A DNA stretch of 40,724 nt from Planctomycetaceae bacterium (GTDB lineage Bacteria > Planctomycetota > Planctomycetia > Pirellulales > Pirellulaceae): assembly GCA_018658605.1 (NCBI GenBank), contig JABHUV010000349.1, positions 1-40,724 of the forward strand, written 5' to 3'. A program made the translations under genes and the position numbers. The notes under the pieces are model-generated. The model did not search any database. It was given only the letters and a program-made list of their open reading frames with translations, and was not told the origin of the DNA. Below are positions 25,680-34,347 of the stretch, piece after piece. The first letter of the stretch is position 1. Each line of letters starts with the position of its first letter.

Positions 25680-27377
25680 GTGGTTGTGACTAGGGAATCA
25701 ACAAAATTGAAACGATCGACCTTCGTGATAGTGTTGACAGGATTATTGGTGCTGGGAGCGAATGTCAGTGTTGTGCGGGGACAATCAGGATTGATTGCAC
25801 ACTGGGAATTAAGCCAAAATGGCAACGATAATTCCGGCAACGGGCATCATCTGGTTAACCATAATGTTAAATTCTCCCAAGAGAATAGCGCACAGTTCAA
25901 CGGTGTGGACAGTTGGTTGGAACTGCCAATCGATTCCGTCCCAGATCTCTGGAAAAATGGAATTACAATTTCGGCGTGGATAAACACCCAACAGCAGCTA
26001 CAAGATGTAATCGGCGACGTTCTGTCGTGTTACAACTTGACGACTCGTACCGGTATTAATCTATCAATTATGAATTATGCCGGAATTACAAATTCCCAGT
26101 CCAATCATCGAAATGTATTTTTTGGAATGGATGATGGAAGCAAAATAGCGGCGTGGACGTCCTGTGGTCGTCCCGGTAATAGCCAATACGTTAGGTCGCT
26201 TACCGTTTTTGACGGGGACCTGTATGCTTCGACTTGGGAACCTGATGTTTCTGATCGTGGGCATGTCTACCGTTATGCTGGCGATCAGAAATGGATAGAC
26301 TGCGGGGCCCCTAGCAAGGCAAATTGCATTGCAGCTATGGCGGTATATAACGGGCATCTATATGTGGGCTCGGAATTATACAGTGGAGGTGGTTCATCGC
26401 TGCCACTGTCGGAAAACGAAAATCATGGGGGGACCGTGTATCGATATGAGGGAGGGAGCAAGTGGAGCAGCATGGGGCGCATAGCGGATGTTCGGGCCAT
26501 TAGTGCTTTAACCGAGTTCGACGGAAAGTTGTACGCAGGCACTGGTTCGACAGGCTCTTGGCGCGACACCCCAAGAACGCGTGGTATGTATCGCTTTGAC
26601 GGGCCAAACTCGTGGGTGGATTGTGGTTGTCCGGACCTACGAGTGGTCCATTTAGGCGTACACAATGGGCACCTATATGGTCTGAGTTATGATGACGGAG
26701 GTTTCTTTGAATACATGGGTGGAAAGAATTGGAATCGGCTCGGACCGATCCCAAAGACGACTCAAGCATATTCGATGGTGGTCTATGAAGGTGCCGTACA
26801 CGTTGGCACTTGGCCCACCGGATCTGTATACCGTCTCGATGGTTCACAGCAGTGGTCCTTCCAGGGACGGTTGGGAGAGGAAAAGGAAGTTATGGGTATT
26901 TCGGTGTACAACGGCCAGTTGTTTGCGGGTACCCTACCCTTTGCAGATGTTTACCGATACCAGGGCGGAACACGCTGGACGACAACGGGCCGATTGGATA
27001 ACACTCCGGACGTTAAATATCGGAGAGCTTGGTCCATGGCTGTGTTTGATGGCAAATTGTTTTGTGGCGTATTACCCTCAGGGCAAGTTCTGTCACTGGA
27101 AGTTGGCAAGAGCGTCACTCATGATCGAGCATTGCCTAGCGGGTGGCAACATTTGACTGCGGTCAGGCGAGATTCTCAATTGCAGTTGTTTATCAACGGG
27201 AAGATGGTTTCCACCAGCAGTGAATTTGATAAATCGCGTTTCAAGAAACCGAGTGGTACTGCCTTACGGATTGGTTTTGGTCAACACGATTATTTTAATG
27301 GCCACATGAAGGATGTGCGGATCTATGATAGAGCGTTAGATGTGCGAGAAATACGGCGTATCGCCAAAACGAAGTAG
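25680..27377 (+). CDS. Exported LamG-domain protein with a beta-propeller inserted into the LamG fold
   Basis: The start is GTG 25680, with GAGAGG five bases upstream (25669-25674). A signal anchor (FVIVLTGLLVLGANVSVVRGQ) leads to LIAHWELSQNGNDNSGNGHHLVNHNV, the opening half of a LamG/concanavalin domain. About residues 140-475 then hold seven related modules, each with a W, a YxGxxxW or DGxxxW strand, and a motif of the form A-x-x-V-[FY]-[DN]-G-x-L-[YF]-x-G (for example MAVYNGHLYVGSEL and LTEFDGKLYAGTGS). Together they look like a beta-propeller. The closing half of LamG follows (SGWQHLTAVRRDSQLQLFINGKM and MKDVRIYDRALDVREIRRIA). The 565-residue length is what two fused domains would give. 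A carbohydrate-binding or adhesion role is likely but inferred. Convergent with the DUF1501 gene at 27401. Confidence 0.85.
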   Translation: MVVTRESTKLKRSTFVIVLTGLLVLGANVSVVRGQSGLIAHWELSQNGNDNSGNGHHLVNHNVKFSQENSAQFNGVDSWLELPIDSVPDLWKNGITISAWINTQQQLQDVIGDVLSCYNLTTRTGINLSIMNYAGITNSQSNHRNVFFGMDDGSKIAAWTSCGRPGNSQYVRSLTVFDGDLYASTWEPDVSDRGHVYRYAGDQKWIDCGAPSKANCIAAMAVYNGHLYVGSELYSGGGSSLPLSENENHGGTVYRYEGGSKWSSMGRIADVRAISALTEFDGKLYAGTGSTGSWRDTPRTRGMYRFDGPNSWVDCGCPDLRVVHLGVHNGHLYGLSYDDGGFFEYMGGKNWNRLGPIPKTTQAYSMVVYEGAVHVGTWPTGSVYRLDGSQQWSFQGRLGEEKEVMGISVYNGQLFAGTLPFADVYRYQGGTRWTTTGRLDNTPDVKYRRAWSMAVFDGKLFCGVLPSGQVLSLEVGKSVTHDRALPSGWQHLTAVRRDSQLQLFINGKMVSTSSEFDKSRFKKPSGTALRIGFGQHDYFNGHMKDVRIYDRALDVREIRRIAKTK

Positions 27378-27400
27378 TATTCCTGAAGTGGTGAAGCACA

Positions 27401-28807
27401 TCATGCAATAATGTCACGTATCACATGTCCTGAGACATCTGTCAATCTGAAATCTCGACCAGCATGGTGGTAGGTGAGTCTTTCGTGATCGAAACCCATT
27501 AGGTGCAGCATTGTGGCATGTAGGTCGTGGACGTGCGTTCGTTTCTCAATCGCACGGTACCCGAATTCATCGGTGTTACCGTAGGAATATCCACCTTTGA
27601 CTCCGCCACCGGCGAGCCAAATTGTGAAACCGTGGTGATTGTGATCGCGTCCCGTTGGATTGCCGCCGCCAATTGGGATCTCTACTGCGGGTGTTCGACC
27701 GAATTCGCCTCCACATATGACTAACGTTTCTTGCAGCAAACCTCGCTGCTCGAGATCAGTCAATAATGCAGCGATTGGCTGATCCGCTTGTTGGCCTAAA
27801 CTACGCATCGCCGAGTCTAGTCCACCATGCGTGTCCCACGGCTGCACATCACCGTGGAAACACTGTACAACTCTCACTCCTCTTTCGATTAATCGCCGAG
27901 CAATTAACAATTGCCGGCCATGTACAGACTCGGCATTATAAAGATCTTGAGTGACTTGGCTCTCACTAGAAATGTCAAACGCATCGGTCGCCTCCATCTG
28001 CATTCGATAAGCGAGTTCAAAGGACTGTATGCGTGCTTCCAGATTTGGATCGCCTAGGCGAAGTTGTTTGTGCGCTGAATTGAGGGCACTTAATAAGTCA
28101 AGTTGCCGCCGTTGTTGTGTTTTGTTTAACCGTGGATTGTTGATGTTAGCAATTAGCTCTTCAATACTAGTTTTACGAGTGTCGAGATAAGTGCCTTGGA
28201 AGATTCCAGGCAGGAAAGCGCTTCGCCAATTTGAGGAATCAGCAACGGGTAATCCAGGGCACATCGCAACGTACCCGGGAAGATTTTGGTTTTCCGTACC
28301 AAGTCCGTATGTTAGCCATGACCCATAACTTGGTCGCGATTGACGTTCGTCACCGGTGTTCATCAGACGCATGCTCTGTTCATGATTAGGCGTGTTCGCG
28401 TACATCGACTTGATAACGCAAATCTTATCAGCATGAGCGGATGCGGTTTTATCAAATATTTCGCTGCACCATAATCCACTATCGCCGTATTGCTTGAACC
28501 GAAAGGGAGACGCTAACGCCACACCGGTTTCTCGCTCTGTGGCAAGGTTGCGAAATGGCAGGGATTGGCCACCGCGTTTGTTAAGTTCCGGTTTGTAATC
28601 CCATGTGTCGACCTGGGATGGTCCGCCATTGAGATATATGTGGATAATGTGTTTTGCGCCGGCCCGAAAATGAGGACTTCTAAGGGCGAGTGGATTTTTG
28701 TCCGCTTGTAGCAACGACGGGAGTGCGGTTAATCCGAGGCCGGTGCCTAGCGACTGCAGCATTTGTCGGCGCGTCGAGTGAGGTGTGATTACTTTTTGAA
28801 AGTTCAT
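27401..28807 (-). CDS. DUF1501 protein (alkaline-phosphatase-fold, Tat-exported), second copy
   Basis: This 468-residue protein begins with a twin-Arg-like signal (STRRQMLQSLGTGLGLTALPSLL, residues 11-33). The DUF1501 blocks are all present: IHIYLNGGPSQVDTWDYKP, MYANTPNHEQSMRLMNTGD, GVRVVQCFHGD, VICGGEFGRTPAVE, GRDHNHHGFTIWLAGGG and MLHLMGFDHERLTYHHAGR. It matches the paralogue at 15304-16761 along nearly its whole length. It ends at a UGA (27403-27401), at the same place relative to the paralogue (which ends in TAG), so this UGA is a true stop. It follows the PSCyt1/DUF1549/DUF1553 gene by 33 bases on the same strand. The partner pairing supports a shared but unknown exported function. Confidence 0.93.
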   Translation of the reverse strand: MNFQKVITPHSTRRQMLQSLGTGLGLTALPSLLQADKNPLALRSPHFRAGAKHIIHIYLNGGPSQVDTWDYKPELNKRGGQSLPFRNLATERETGVALASPFRFKQYGDSGLWCSEIFDKTASAHADKICVIKSMYANTPNHEQSMRLMNTGDERQSRPSYGSWLTYGLGTENQNLPGYVAMCPGLPVADSSNWRSAFLPGIFQGTYLDTRKTSIEELIANINNPRLNKTQQRRQLDLLSALNSAHKQLRLGDPNLEARIQSFELAYRMQMEATDAFDISSESQVTQDLYNAESVHGRQLLIARRLIERGVRVVQCFHGDVQPWDTHGGLDSAMRSLGQQADQPIAALLTDLEQRGLLQETLVICGGEFGRTPAVEIPIGGGNPTGRDHNHHGFTIWLAGGGVKGGYSYGNTDEFGYRAIEKRTHVHDLHATMLHLMGFDHERLTYHHAGRDFRLTDVSGHVIRDIIA

Positions 28808-28840
28808 ATTAGATGCCGCATTGTCGTAACAGGCGTTGTA

Positions 28841-31800
28841 TTAGTCGATAAACCACAGTTCGTTGGAAATCAATAAAACTTGGGCGTAGTCAGTCCAAGA
28901 ATTTGCTTGTAGGAATACAGTGCCGAGTTGTATTTCCTCAGGCGTAGGGGTTCGTCCAAAAGCCAGGTTATATAGCTGGCCAATTTTGGGTGGTGTGGTC
29001 TTTGCTGTCAATTGGTTCGTCAGTGATTGGGCCATTGCAGTTACGAATTTACTATTGAGGGCAAATAGCGCTTGTTGGGGTACTGTAGTTGTAACTCGCC
29101 GAGCGGTTGACGTATCAGCACTGGCTGCATCAAATATTTGCACAATGTTTGGTAGGTTTTGACTTTCCACAAAAGCATAAACAGTGCGTCGGTAATTGGA
29201 TTCGTCAGTAATGAGCGGTGGTCTTCCGTACATAGTCACGTCCAATTGCCCTGAGATGCTTAAAAGAGTGTCGCGCATTTGCTCAAGATCCAATCGTCGA
29301 CGATTCGCACGCCACAATAGCGAATTATCTGGATCAACGCTGGACTGCTCGATCAACTTCCTATCAGCCGGAACAATGGATGATAAGCGATACGTGCTGG
29401 ATGACATGATAAATCGATGCAGTGCTTTAGTTCGGAATCCAGAGTTAATAAACCGAATTGCTAGCAAATCAAGCAGTTCATGATGAATTGGGCGTTGTGT
29501 ATTAAGGCCAAAGTCACTCGGGTTTTCGACAAGAGGATTACCAAAATGATGCATCCAAACGCGATTGACCCAAACACGCGCCGTTAAGGGATTCTGGGGA
29601 TCTGCGATGGCATTGGCCAACTCCAGTCTACCGCTTGAACCAGTATACGGGACTCGTTTTGGCCCAGACAGTATTTTAAGGAATTGCCGGGGAACTGAAT
29701 TTCCGGGATAGGCAGCATCACCTCTTTGAAAGATGACGGGTTCGCAGAAAATCGGTTTATCCACCATTATCATTGCTCGATCTGCCGCCGTACTGTCTTT
29801 CACGGCTATCCCATCCAGTTCATTTACTAATCCACGAAAGGCATCCTTATCTTGACGCGCTAAATAATGATAAACATCACGTTCGGAAAACCAACACGGA
29901 CTTTCCCTAGATAATAACAATTGGGCGAGCGGATCGTCCTCGAGTGACGGTAGATCGTCAATTTGTTTCTCCAGCGTAAGCAGCTGCTTGTCGAGAGCCG
30001 CGATCTTTACGGCTATACTATTTAAAAAGGGTTCGTCGGGGTCGATTTCGAAGCGAGCGTCACCAAGAATTGCTTGGTCATGAGAGATTCCATCGAGACC
30101 TTGGGTAACCAGAAATGTTAGAAACTGCGAGGATGGATTCAATTCTAGTCGAATTGGAATCCCTGCTTGTTGCGCTTTGATACCGATGTGTTGTGAGACT
30201 TGTTGACCATCAACGTAGATAGTCACATCAAGGGTACTTTTCCCTTTTTCGCCAACATGTCCAATAACGGTCTTAAATGTCATTTTCTGAAAGCTGTGAA
30301 ACTCGCGTAAGGGGGCGAGATCGAAAGTGATGCCCTTGTTGGCATGCAGCGCGACGCACCAATGTGGTGCTACACTGTAGTTGATAGCGTCAATTGTCGT
30401 CGAGGAATAACCGGAAGGAGGCCCTGAACGAACGTAATCCCAGCTTCCGGAGAGGTTGGTTGGCACGCCGTCGATGGTTAGTCCAGTTGAAGTAATGACC
30501 TGTTTGTCCAATTTCTGGGGCACAAACACCCCATCTACATATTTGTTTTTTGATTGGGAGAAAACATCGGGATTTTCAACTTCAACAAACCCGGTTGAAC
30601 CTTTGACGATGCCGCCCGTTGAAGGGTGAATCCCCAAATCTGAATCCCCTATCCCCAATCCGTCACCGCCCGTGATTATATCCGAGAGATTGAGTGATTG
30701 TTTTCCAAGTAATTTCCGGGTCTCCAATAAAGACGTTAACTCATCACGCAAAATACGTGGCTTTTCATAAATGCTGGTTAACAGATCGCCATAGACGGTG
30801 GCGACGTCACGCGGTGTTTGAGGGGTTGCGGCAACGAGCGCTGCGATTAAACGGTCGTCAACACCTTGATCTCGCCAATGTTGTGGACGCAGGACGGGTT
30901 CTTTCATCAAGTCGTACCATGGACCGAACACAGGATCTGCGCTGAAGTTATGTTGCGCTATATATTGCCGCCAGGCGTATGTGATACTTGGCCGCGGTTG
31001 ATCGGGTGTTAACGACAGAAAGAATATCGTGGTTTCTGCATTATCCGGTTCAGTCGTAGCCACCTTAATGAAATGTTGGGACGTGCGACCACGAACTTCC
31101 GCCAGTGTTCGATGATATAAGAAGGACTGCCGGTCATCGATCTGCTGAAGTTTCTGTTGATATTTTTCTTCGAACGATGCACTAGTCGGGGTGACGTCCG
31201 CAATGCGGGGACGCATGATAGGTTCTTCGCTACTAGCAAAAATGCCATACATCGAATAATAATCTGCTGTCGGGATTGGATCAAATTTATGATCATGGCA
31301 ACGCGCACAGGCCGTGGTAAGTCCTAGAAATCCCCGGCTGATGACATCGATCTGATCATCAATGACATCATGGATATTTGCGTCAAATAACCTACCTAGA
31401 GTAAGTAACCCCATGGCTGCAAGGTCTGGGGAATGGGCCGGTAGGTCTAATTGGTCGGCCGCCAATTGTTCGCGGATAAATTGATTTAATGGCTTATCTT
31501 GATTGAAAGCTCGGATGACATAATCCCGATAGGTGTAGGCAAAAGGCCGAATACGTGCATCGCCGTACATTAGCACACCATCTTTGGCATCCGAATAGCG
31601 CGCGACATCGAGCCAGTGTCGTCCCCAGCGTTCGCCGTAACGAGGCGAATCAAGTAATTCAGACACGAGTTGGTGTATCTCGTTTGCTGGTGTTTTAAGT
31701 TGTTCGGCGGTGGGTGGTAGCCCATGTAAGTCGTAGGTCATGCGGCGTATGAGGACTCGTGTGGTTGCGGGACCCAATGGGATGATCTTCGCTTGTCGTT

Positions 31801-32323
31801 GTTGGCGGGAAACTAGCTCATCGATAGGGTGCAGTTGGGTTCGTAGTTTCGGGGCCGCAAGTGGTTGAAAGGCCCAGTGCGTTTTGGCGGCAAGGTCAAT
31901 GGCTGTTTCGGTTGGTTTGCCTTCGCGAGGATCAAAAGCGCCTGATCGAACCCAGTGCTTGAGAACCTCGATTTGTGAATTTGTTAACGGGTTACCCGCA
32001 TCTGCAGGAGGCATCAACTGGATATTGTTAGCATGCGTTATCGCACGAATGAGTAGGCTCGCACTTGGGTTGTGAGGAATTATAGCGGGGCCACTCTTGC
32101 CCCCTTTTTGCCAACCGACCTTAGTGTCGAGTCGGAGATTGGCTTCTGCTAAATCATCGCCGTGGCAATCATAGCAATGATTGATTAGTAATGGACGTAC
32201 CTTTTTCTCAAAAAATTCGTCGGGTTCGGCCGCGTTGGAAATAGAAGATGTTAGTGCCACGCCTAATAGGATTGGTAAGAATAATCCTATGTGACGGATA
32301 TCGTGGTGGACGGTAAAAATCAT
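28841..32323 (-). CDS. PSCyt1/DUF1549/DUF1553 cytochrome-type protein, with a NPCBM-like central domain
   Basis: The start is set at the ATG at 32323 (1160 residues), since translation from it begins with a normal signal peptide (HIGLFLPILLGVALTSSISNA). The longer reading to 32557 adds 78 His/Thr/Pro-rich residues that overlap the divergent promoter region. Next comes PSCyt1 with C50-YD-C53-H54, DUF1549 (with WLDVARYSDAKDG and CARCHDHKFDPI), then a central region that resembles NPCBM/NEW2 (about 740-900 on the long reading; GSWDYVRSGPP and TLDVTIYVDGQQVS), and DUF1553 (NPLTARVWVNRVWMHHFGN, FIMSSSTYRLSS, ending NELWFID). It differs from the copy at 16773 by having the central carbohydrate-binding-like domain rather than a C-terminal LamG. 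It probably acts with the DUF1501 protein downstream. The reaction is not known. Confidence 0.9.
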   Translation of the reverse strand: MIFTVHHDIRHIGLFLPILLGVALTSSISNAAEPDEFFEKKVRPLLINHCYDCHGDDLAEANLRLDTKVGWQKGGKSGPAIIPHNPSASLLIRAITHANNIQLMPPADAGNPLTNSQIEVLKHWVRSGAFDPREGKPTETAIDLAAKTHWAFQPLAAPKLRTQLHPIDELVSRQQRQAKIIPLGPATTRVLIRRMTYDLHGLPPTAEQLKTPANEIHQLVSELLDSPRYGERWGRHWLDVARYSDAKDGVLMYGDARIRPFAYTYRDYVIRAFNQDKPLNQFIREQLAADQLDLPAHSPDLAAMGLLTLGRLFDANIHDVIDDQIDVISRGFLGLTTACARCHDHKFDPIPTADYYSMYGIFASSEEPIMRPRIADVTPTSASFEEKYQQKLQQIDDRQSFLYHRTLAEVRGRTSQHFIKVATTEPDNAETTIFFLSLTPDQPRPSITYAWRQYIAQHNFSADPVFGPWYDLMKEPVLRPQHWRDQGVDDRLIAALVAATPQTPRDVATVYGDLLTSIYEKPRILRDELTSLLETRKLLGKQSLNLSDIITGGDGLGIGDSDLGIHPSTGGIVKGSTGFVEVENPDVFSQSKNKYVDGVFVPQKLDKQVITSTGLTIDGVPTNLSGSWDYVRSGPPSGYSSTTIDAINYSVAPHWCVALHANKGITFDLAPLREFHSFQKMTFKTVIGHVGEKGKSTLDVTIYVDGQQVSQHIGIKAQQAGIPIRLELNPSSQFLTFLVTQGLDGISHDQAILGDARFEIDPDEPFLNSIAVKIAALDKQLLTLEKQIDDLPSLEDDPLAQLLLSRESPCWFSERDVYHYLARQDKDAFRGLVNELDGIAVKDSTAADRAMIMVDKPIFCEPVIFQRGDAAYPGNSVPRQFLKILSGPKRVPYTGSSGRLELANAIADPQNPLTARVWVNRVWMHHFGNPLVENPSDFGLNTQRPIHHELLDLLAIRFINSGFRTKALHRFIMSSSTYRLSSIVPADRKLIEQSSVDPDNSLLWRANRRRLDLEQMRDTLLSISGQLDVTMYGRPPLITDESNYRRTVYAFVESQNLPNIVQIFDAASADTSTARRVTTTVPQQALFALNSKFVTAMAQSLTNQLTAKTTPPKIGQLYNLAFGRTPTPEEIQLGTVFLQANSWTDYAQVLLISNELWFID

Positions 32324-32564
32324 TTGACGGACATGGTAGGAACTTGTGGTGGGCTTGTGCGTGCGAATGTGATTATAACGCCTGACAATGGCACAAGCAA
32401 CTTTTGGCACTGGTGGGGTCGTGGGCGCACTCCTCGTGTATTGTGTTAAGTGTAATGACCGTAGGTCGCAGGGTTGTTCCGCCGTAGGGGCATTAGTTAG
32501 GTGTTGAGGCCGGCAAATTTTGGGGTTATGCGCACGAGGAGTTGAAATGATGTACATTGTTTAG

Positions 32565-34286
32565 ATGTTTATTAAACAAATATGGGACGTATTGGAATCC
32601 GATCGGCGTTTGATTGTGCTATCGGTGTTTTCTGGATTGTTGTTTACCGGCTTGGGGATCTTGCCGCCTCTGCTAGTACGGGAAATGCTCTTGTGGCTGC
32701 AGCCGGGAACGCAGCCGGGAAATTTTGCGGTGCTAGCGTTACTTGCCGCGAGTGTATACGCTGCTCGGGGTGCAATGCGGTATTGTTATGGACTGGCCTC
32801 CCATATTGCAGCCTACAATACTCTGCACCGCCTCACCAACCGCGTGTACGCGCATTTACAAACGATGTCGCCCTCATATTTGAATCGTCGACATTCAGGC
32901 AACTTGGTAGCGCGTAGTATTGGTGATGTGGATGCGATAGAGGATTTCATTGCTCACGGAATCCCCGAGACCGTTTTGGCGATCGTGATTCCCACTACGA
33001 TGAGCATCGTGTTGTTGGTTATTAATTGGCAGTTGGCGCTTGTCGCCTTGCTTCCGTTGCCCTTTCTCGCGATCGTGATGTATATTCTTCGCAAACGGAC
33101 ACGCAACTATTGGGGACATGTGCGGAAACAATTCGCGACCGTCTCGGCATTGATGAGCGATTTCCTTAATGGCATCAAGGTTATCCAAACTTTTCAAGCG
33201 TACCAAGTGACGTCAGCTCGCCTTAAGTTTCAAAGTAAAGACTATCGAGACAAGATTGTGCACGCCAACAAGTGGTCGTTAGTACCTGCTGGAGTAGTAG
33301 AAGTGTTCAGTGGCGCGGGAATTGTCTGTGTTATTTATGCCGGTTCGTGGATGGTGGCGGCAGGGCCTGACACTGAGTTGGAGGTGTCAATCCCCGACTT
33401 AGTCGTGTTCCTAATGTATCTCGGCCAAATTTTCCTGCCCTTCTTACGGCTCGCGACGATGACGGACCATATTCAGAAAGCGGCGGCTAGTGCAGCACGA
33501 GTATTTGAACTGCTAGAAGCCAAGCCCGATATTGTGGACGCGATGGATGCACGAACACCCCCTGATCCTAGTTATGATATCCACTTTGATGACGTGGAAT
33601 TTTCTTATCAGGCGGGTGAGCCAGTGCTCGCTGGCGCGACTTTTAGTATTGCACAAAACGAAATTGTTGCCCTCGTTGGCGAAACCGGTGTTGGTAAATC
33701 AACCGCCTGTCAATTACTGGTCCGTTTTCACGATATAACGCAAGGCGCCGTTCGCGTGGGTGGAGTGGACGTGCGTGAGCTACCGCTTGACTATCTTCGC
33801 CGGCACATTGCGATGGTACCGCAAGAGATGTTCTTGTTTGAGGGGAGTATTCGTGAAAACTTGTTGATCGGTAAAGAAGATGCCACAGAAACGGAGCTGC
33901 TAGAAGCTATTAAGCAAGCGGATGCGACTGAATTCGTGGAGTCTTTGGTTGACGGGCTCGACACAATAGGGGGTGAACGCGGAGTGCGTTTATCGGGCGG
34001 ACAAAAGCAGCGAGTCGGAATTGCACGGGCGTTGCTTAAAGATGCTCCGATTTTGGTTTTGGATGAAGCGACGAGTGCGGTAGATGTAGAAACTGAGTCG
34101 GCAATACGCCGAGCGATCCAACGAGCAGCGAAAGGTCGTACTGTGTTGATTGTAGCGCACCGGTTGGCGACTATAAAAACGGCCAGTCGTATTGTTGTTT
34201 TAGACAAAGGAAAAGTCGTCGAGCAGGGAACGTTTGCAGAGCTCGTGGAAAAGAAAGGTGTGTTTTGTCGAATTTACCAAGTCTAG
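32565..34286 (+). CDS. ABC exporter with fused membrane and ATPase domains (MsbA-like)
   Basis: This 573-residue half-transporter has six predicted helices in residues 1-300 (for example VLSVFSGLLFTGLGILPPLLV and ALVALLPLPFLAIVMYIL). The intracellular loop RHSGNLVARSIGDVDAIEDF is typical of type I exporters. The ATPase follows: Walker A GETGVGKST at about 371-379, Q-loop MVPQEMFLF, signature LSGGQKQR at about 476-483, Walker B ILVLDEATS at about 498, and H-loop IVAHRL near 531. Such proteins homodimerise and export lipids, drugs or peptides; the substrate is not readable. The gene is divergent from the PSCyt1 gene, with 241 bases between the two starts, and is followed 61 bases later by the MFS gene on the same strand, so the two may be co-expressed. 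Confidence 0.92.
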   Translation: MFIKQIWDVLESDRRLIVLSVFSGLLFTGLGILPPLLVREMLLWLQPGTQPGNFAVLALLAASVYAARGAMRYCYGLASHIAAYNTLHRLTNRVYAHLQTMSPSYLNRRHSGNLVARSIGDVDAIEDFIAHGIPETVLAIVIPTTMSIVLLVINWQLALVALLPLPFLAIVMYILRKRTRNYWGHVRKQFATVSALMSDFLNGIKVIQTFQAYQVTSARLKFQSKDYRDKIVHANKWSLVPAGVVEVFSGAGIVCVIYAGSWMVAAGPDTELEVSIPDLVVFLMYLGQIFLPFLRLATMTDHIQKAAASAARVFELLEAKPDIVDAMDARTPPDPSYDIHFDDVEFSYQAGEPVLAGATFSIAQNEIVALVGETGVGKSTACQLLVRFHDITQGAVRVGGVDVRELPLDYLRRHIAMVPQEMFLFEGSIRENLLIGKEDATETELLEAIKQADATEFVESLVDGLDTIGGERGVRLSGGQKQRVGIARALLKDAPILVLDEATSAVDVETESAIRRAIQRAAKGRTVLIVAHRLATIKTASRIVVLDKGKVVEQGTFAELVEKKGVFCRIYQV

Positions 34287-34334
34287 TTATTCGTCGCTAA
34301 CTTTGTGGCGTAGGTTGATATGAAAATTAATGGC

Positions 34335-34340
34335 AAGGAG
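34335..34340 (+). promoter_or_regulatory. Shine-Dalgarno AAGGAG that sets the start of the MFS gene
   Basis: AAGGAG lies seven bases upstream of ATG 34348. An in-frame ATG at 34330 lies before this site, so it is less likely to be the true start. Confidence 0.75.
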
Positions 34341-34347
34341 AGAATCG

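Noticed and set aside
32324..32557. N-terminal extension of the second PSCyt1 protein to 32557
   Set aside because: The added residues are His/Thr/Pro-rich, not conserved-looking, and precede a normal signal peptide start at 32323.
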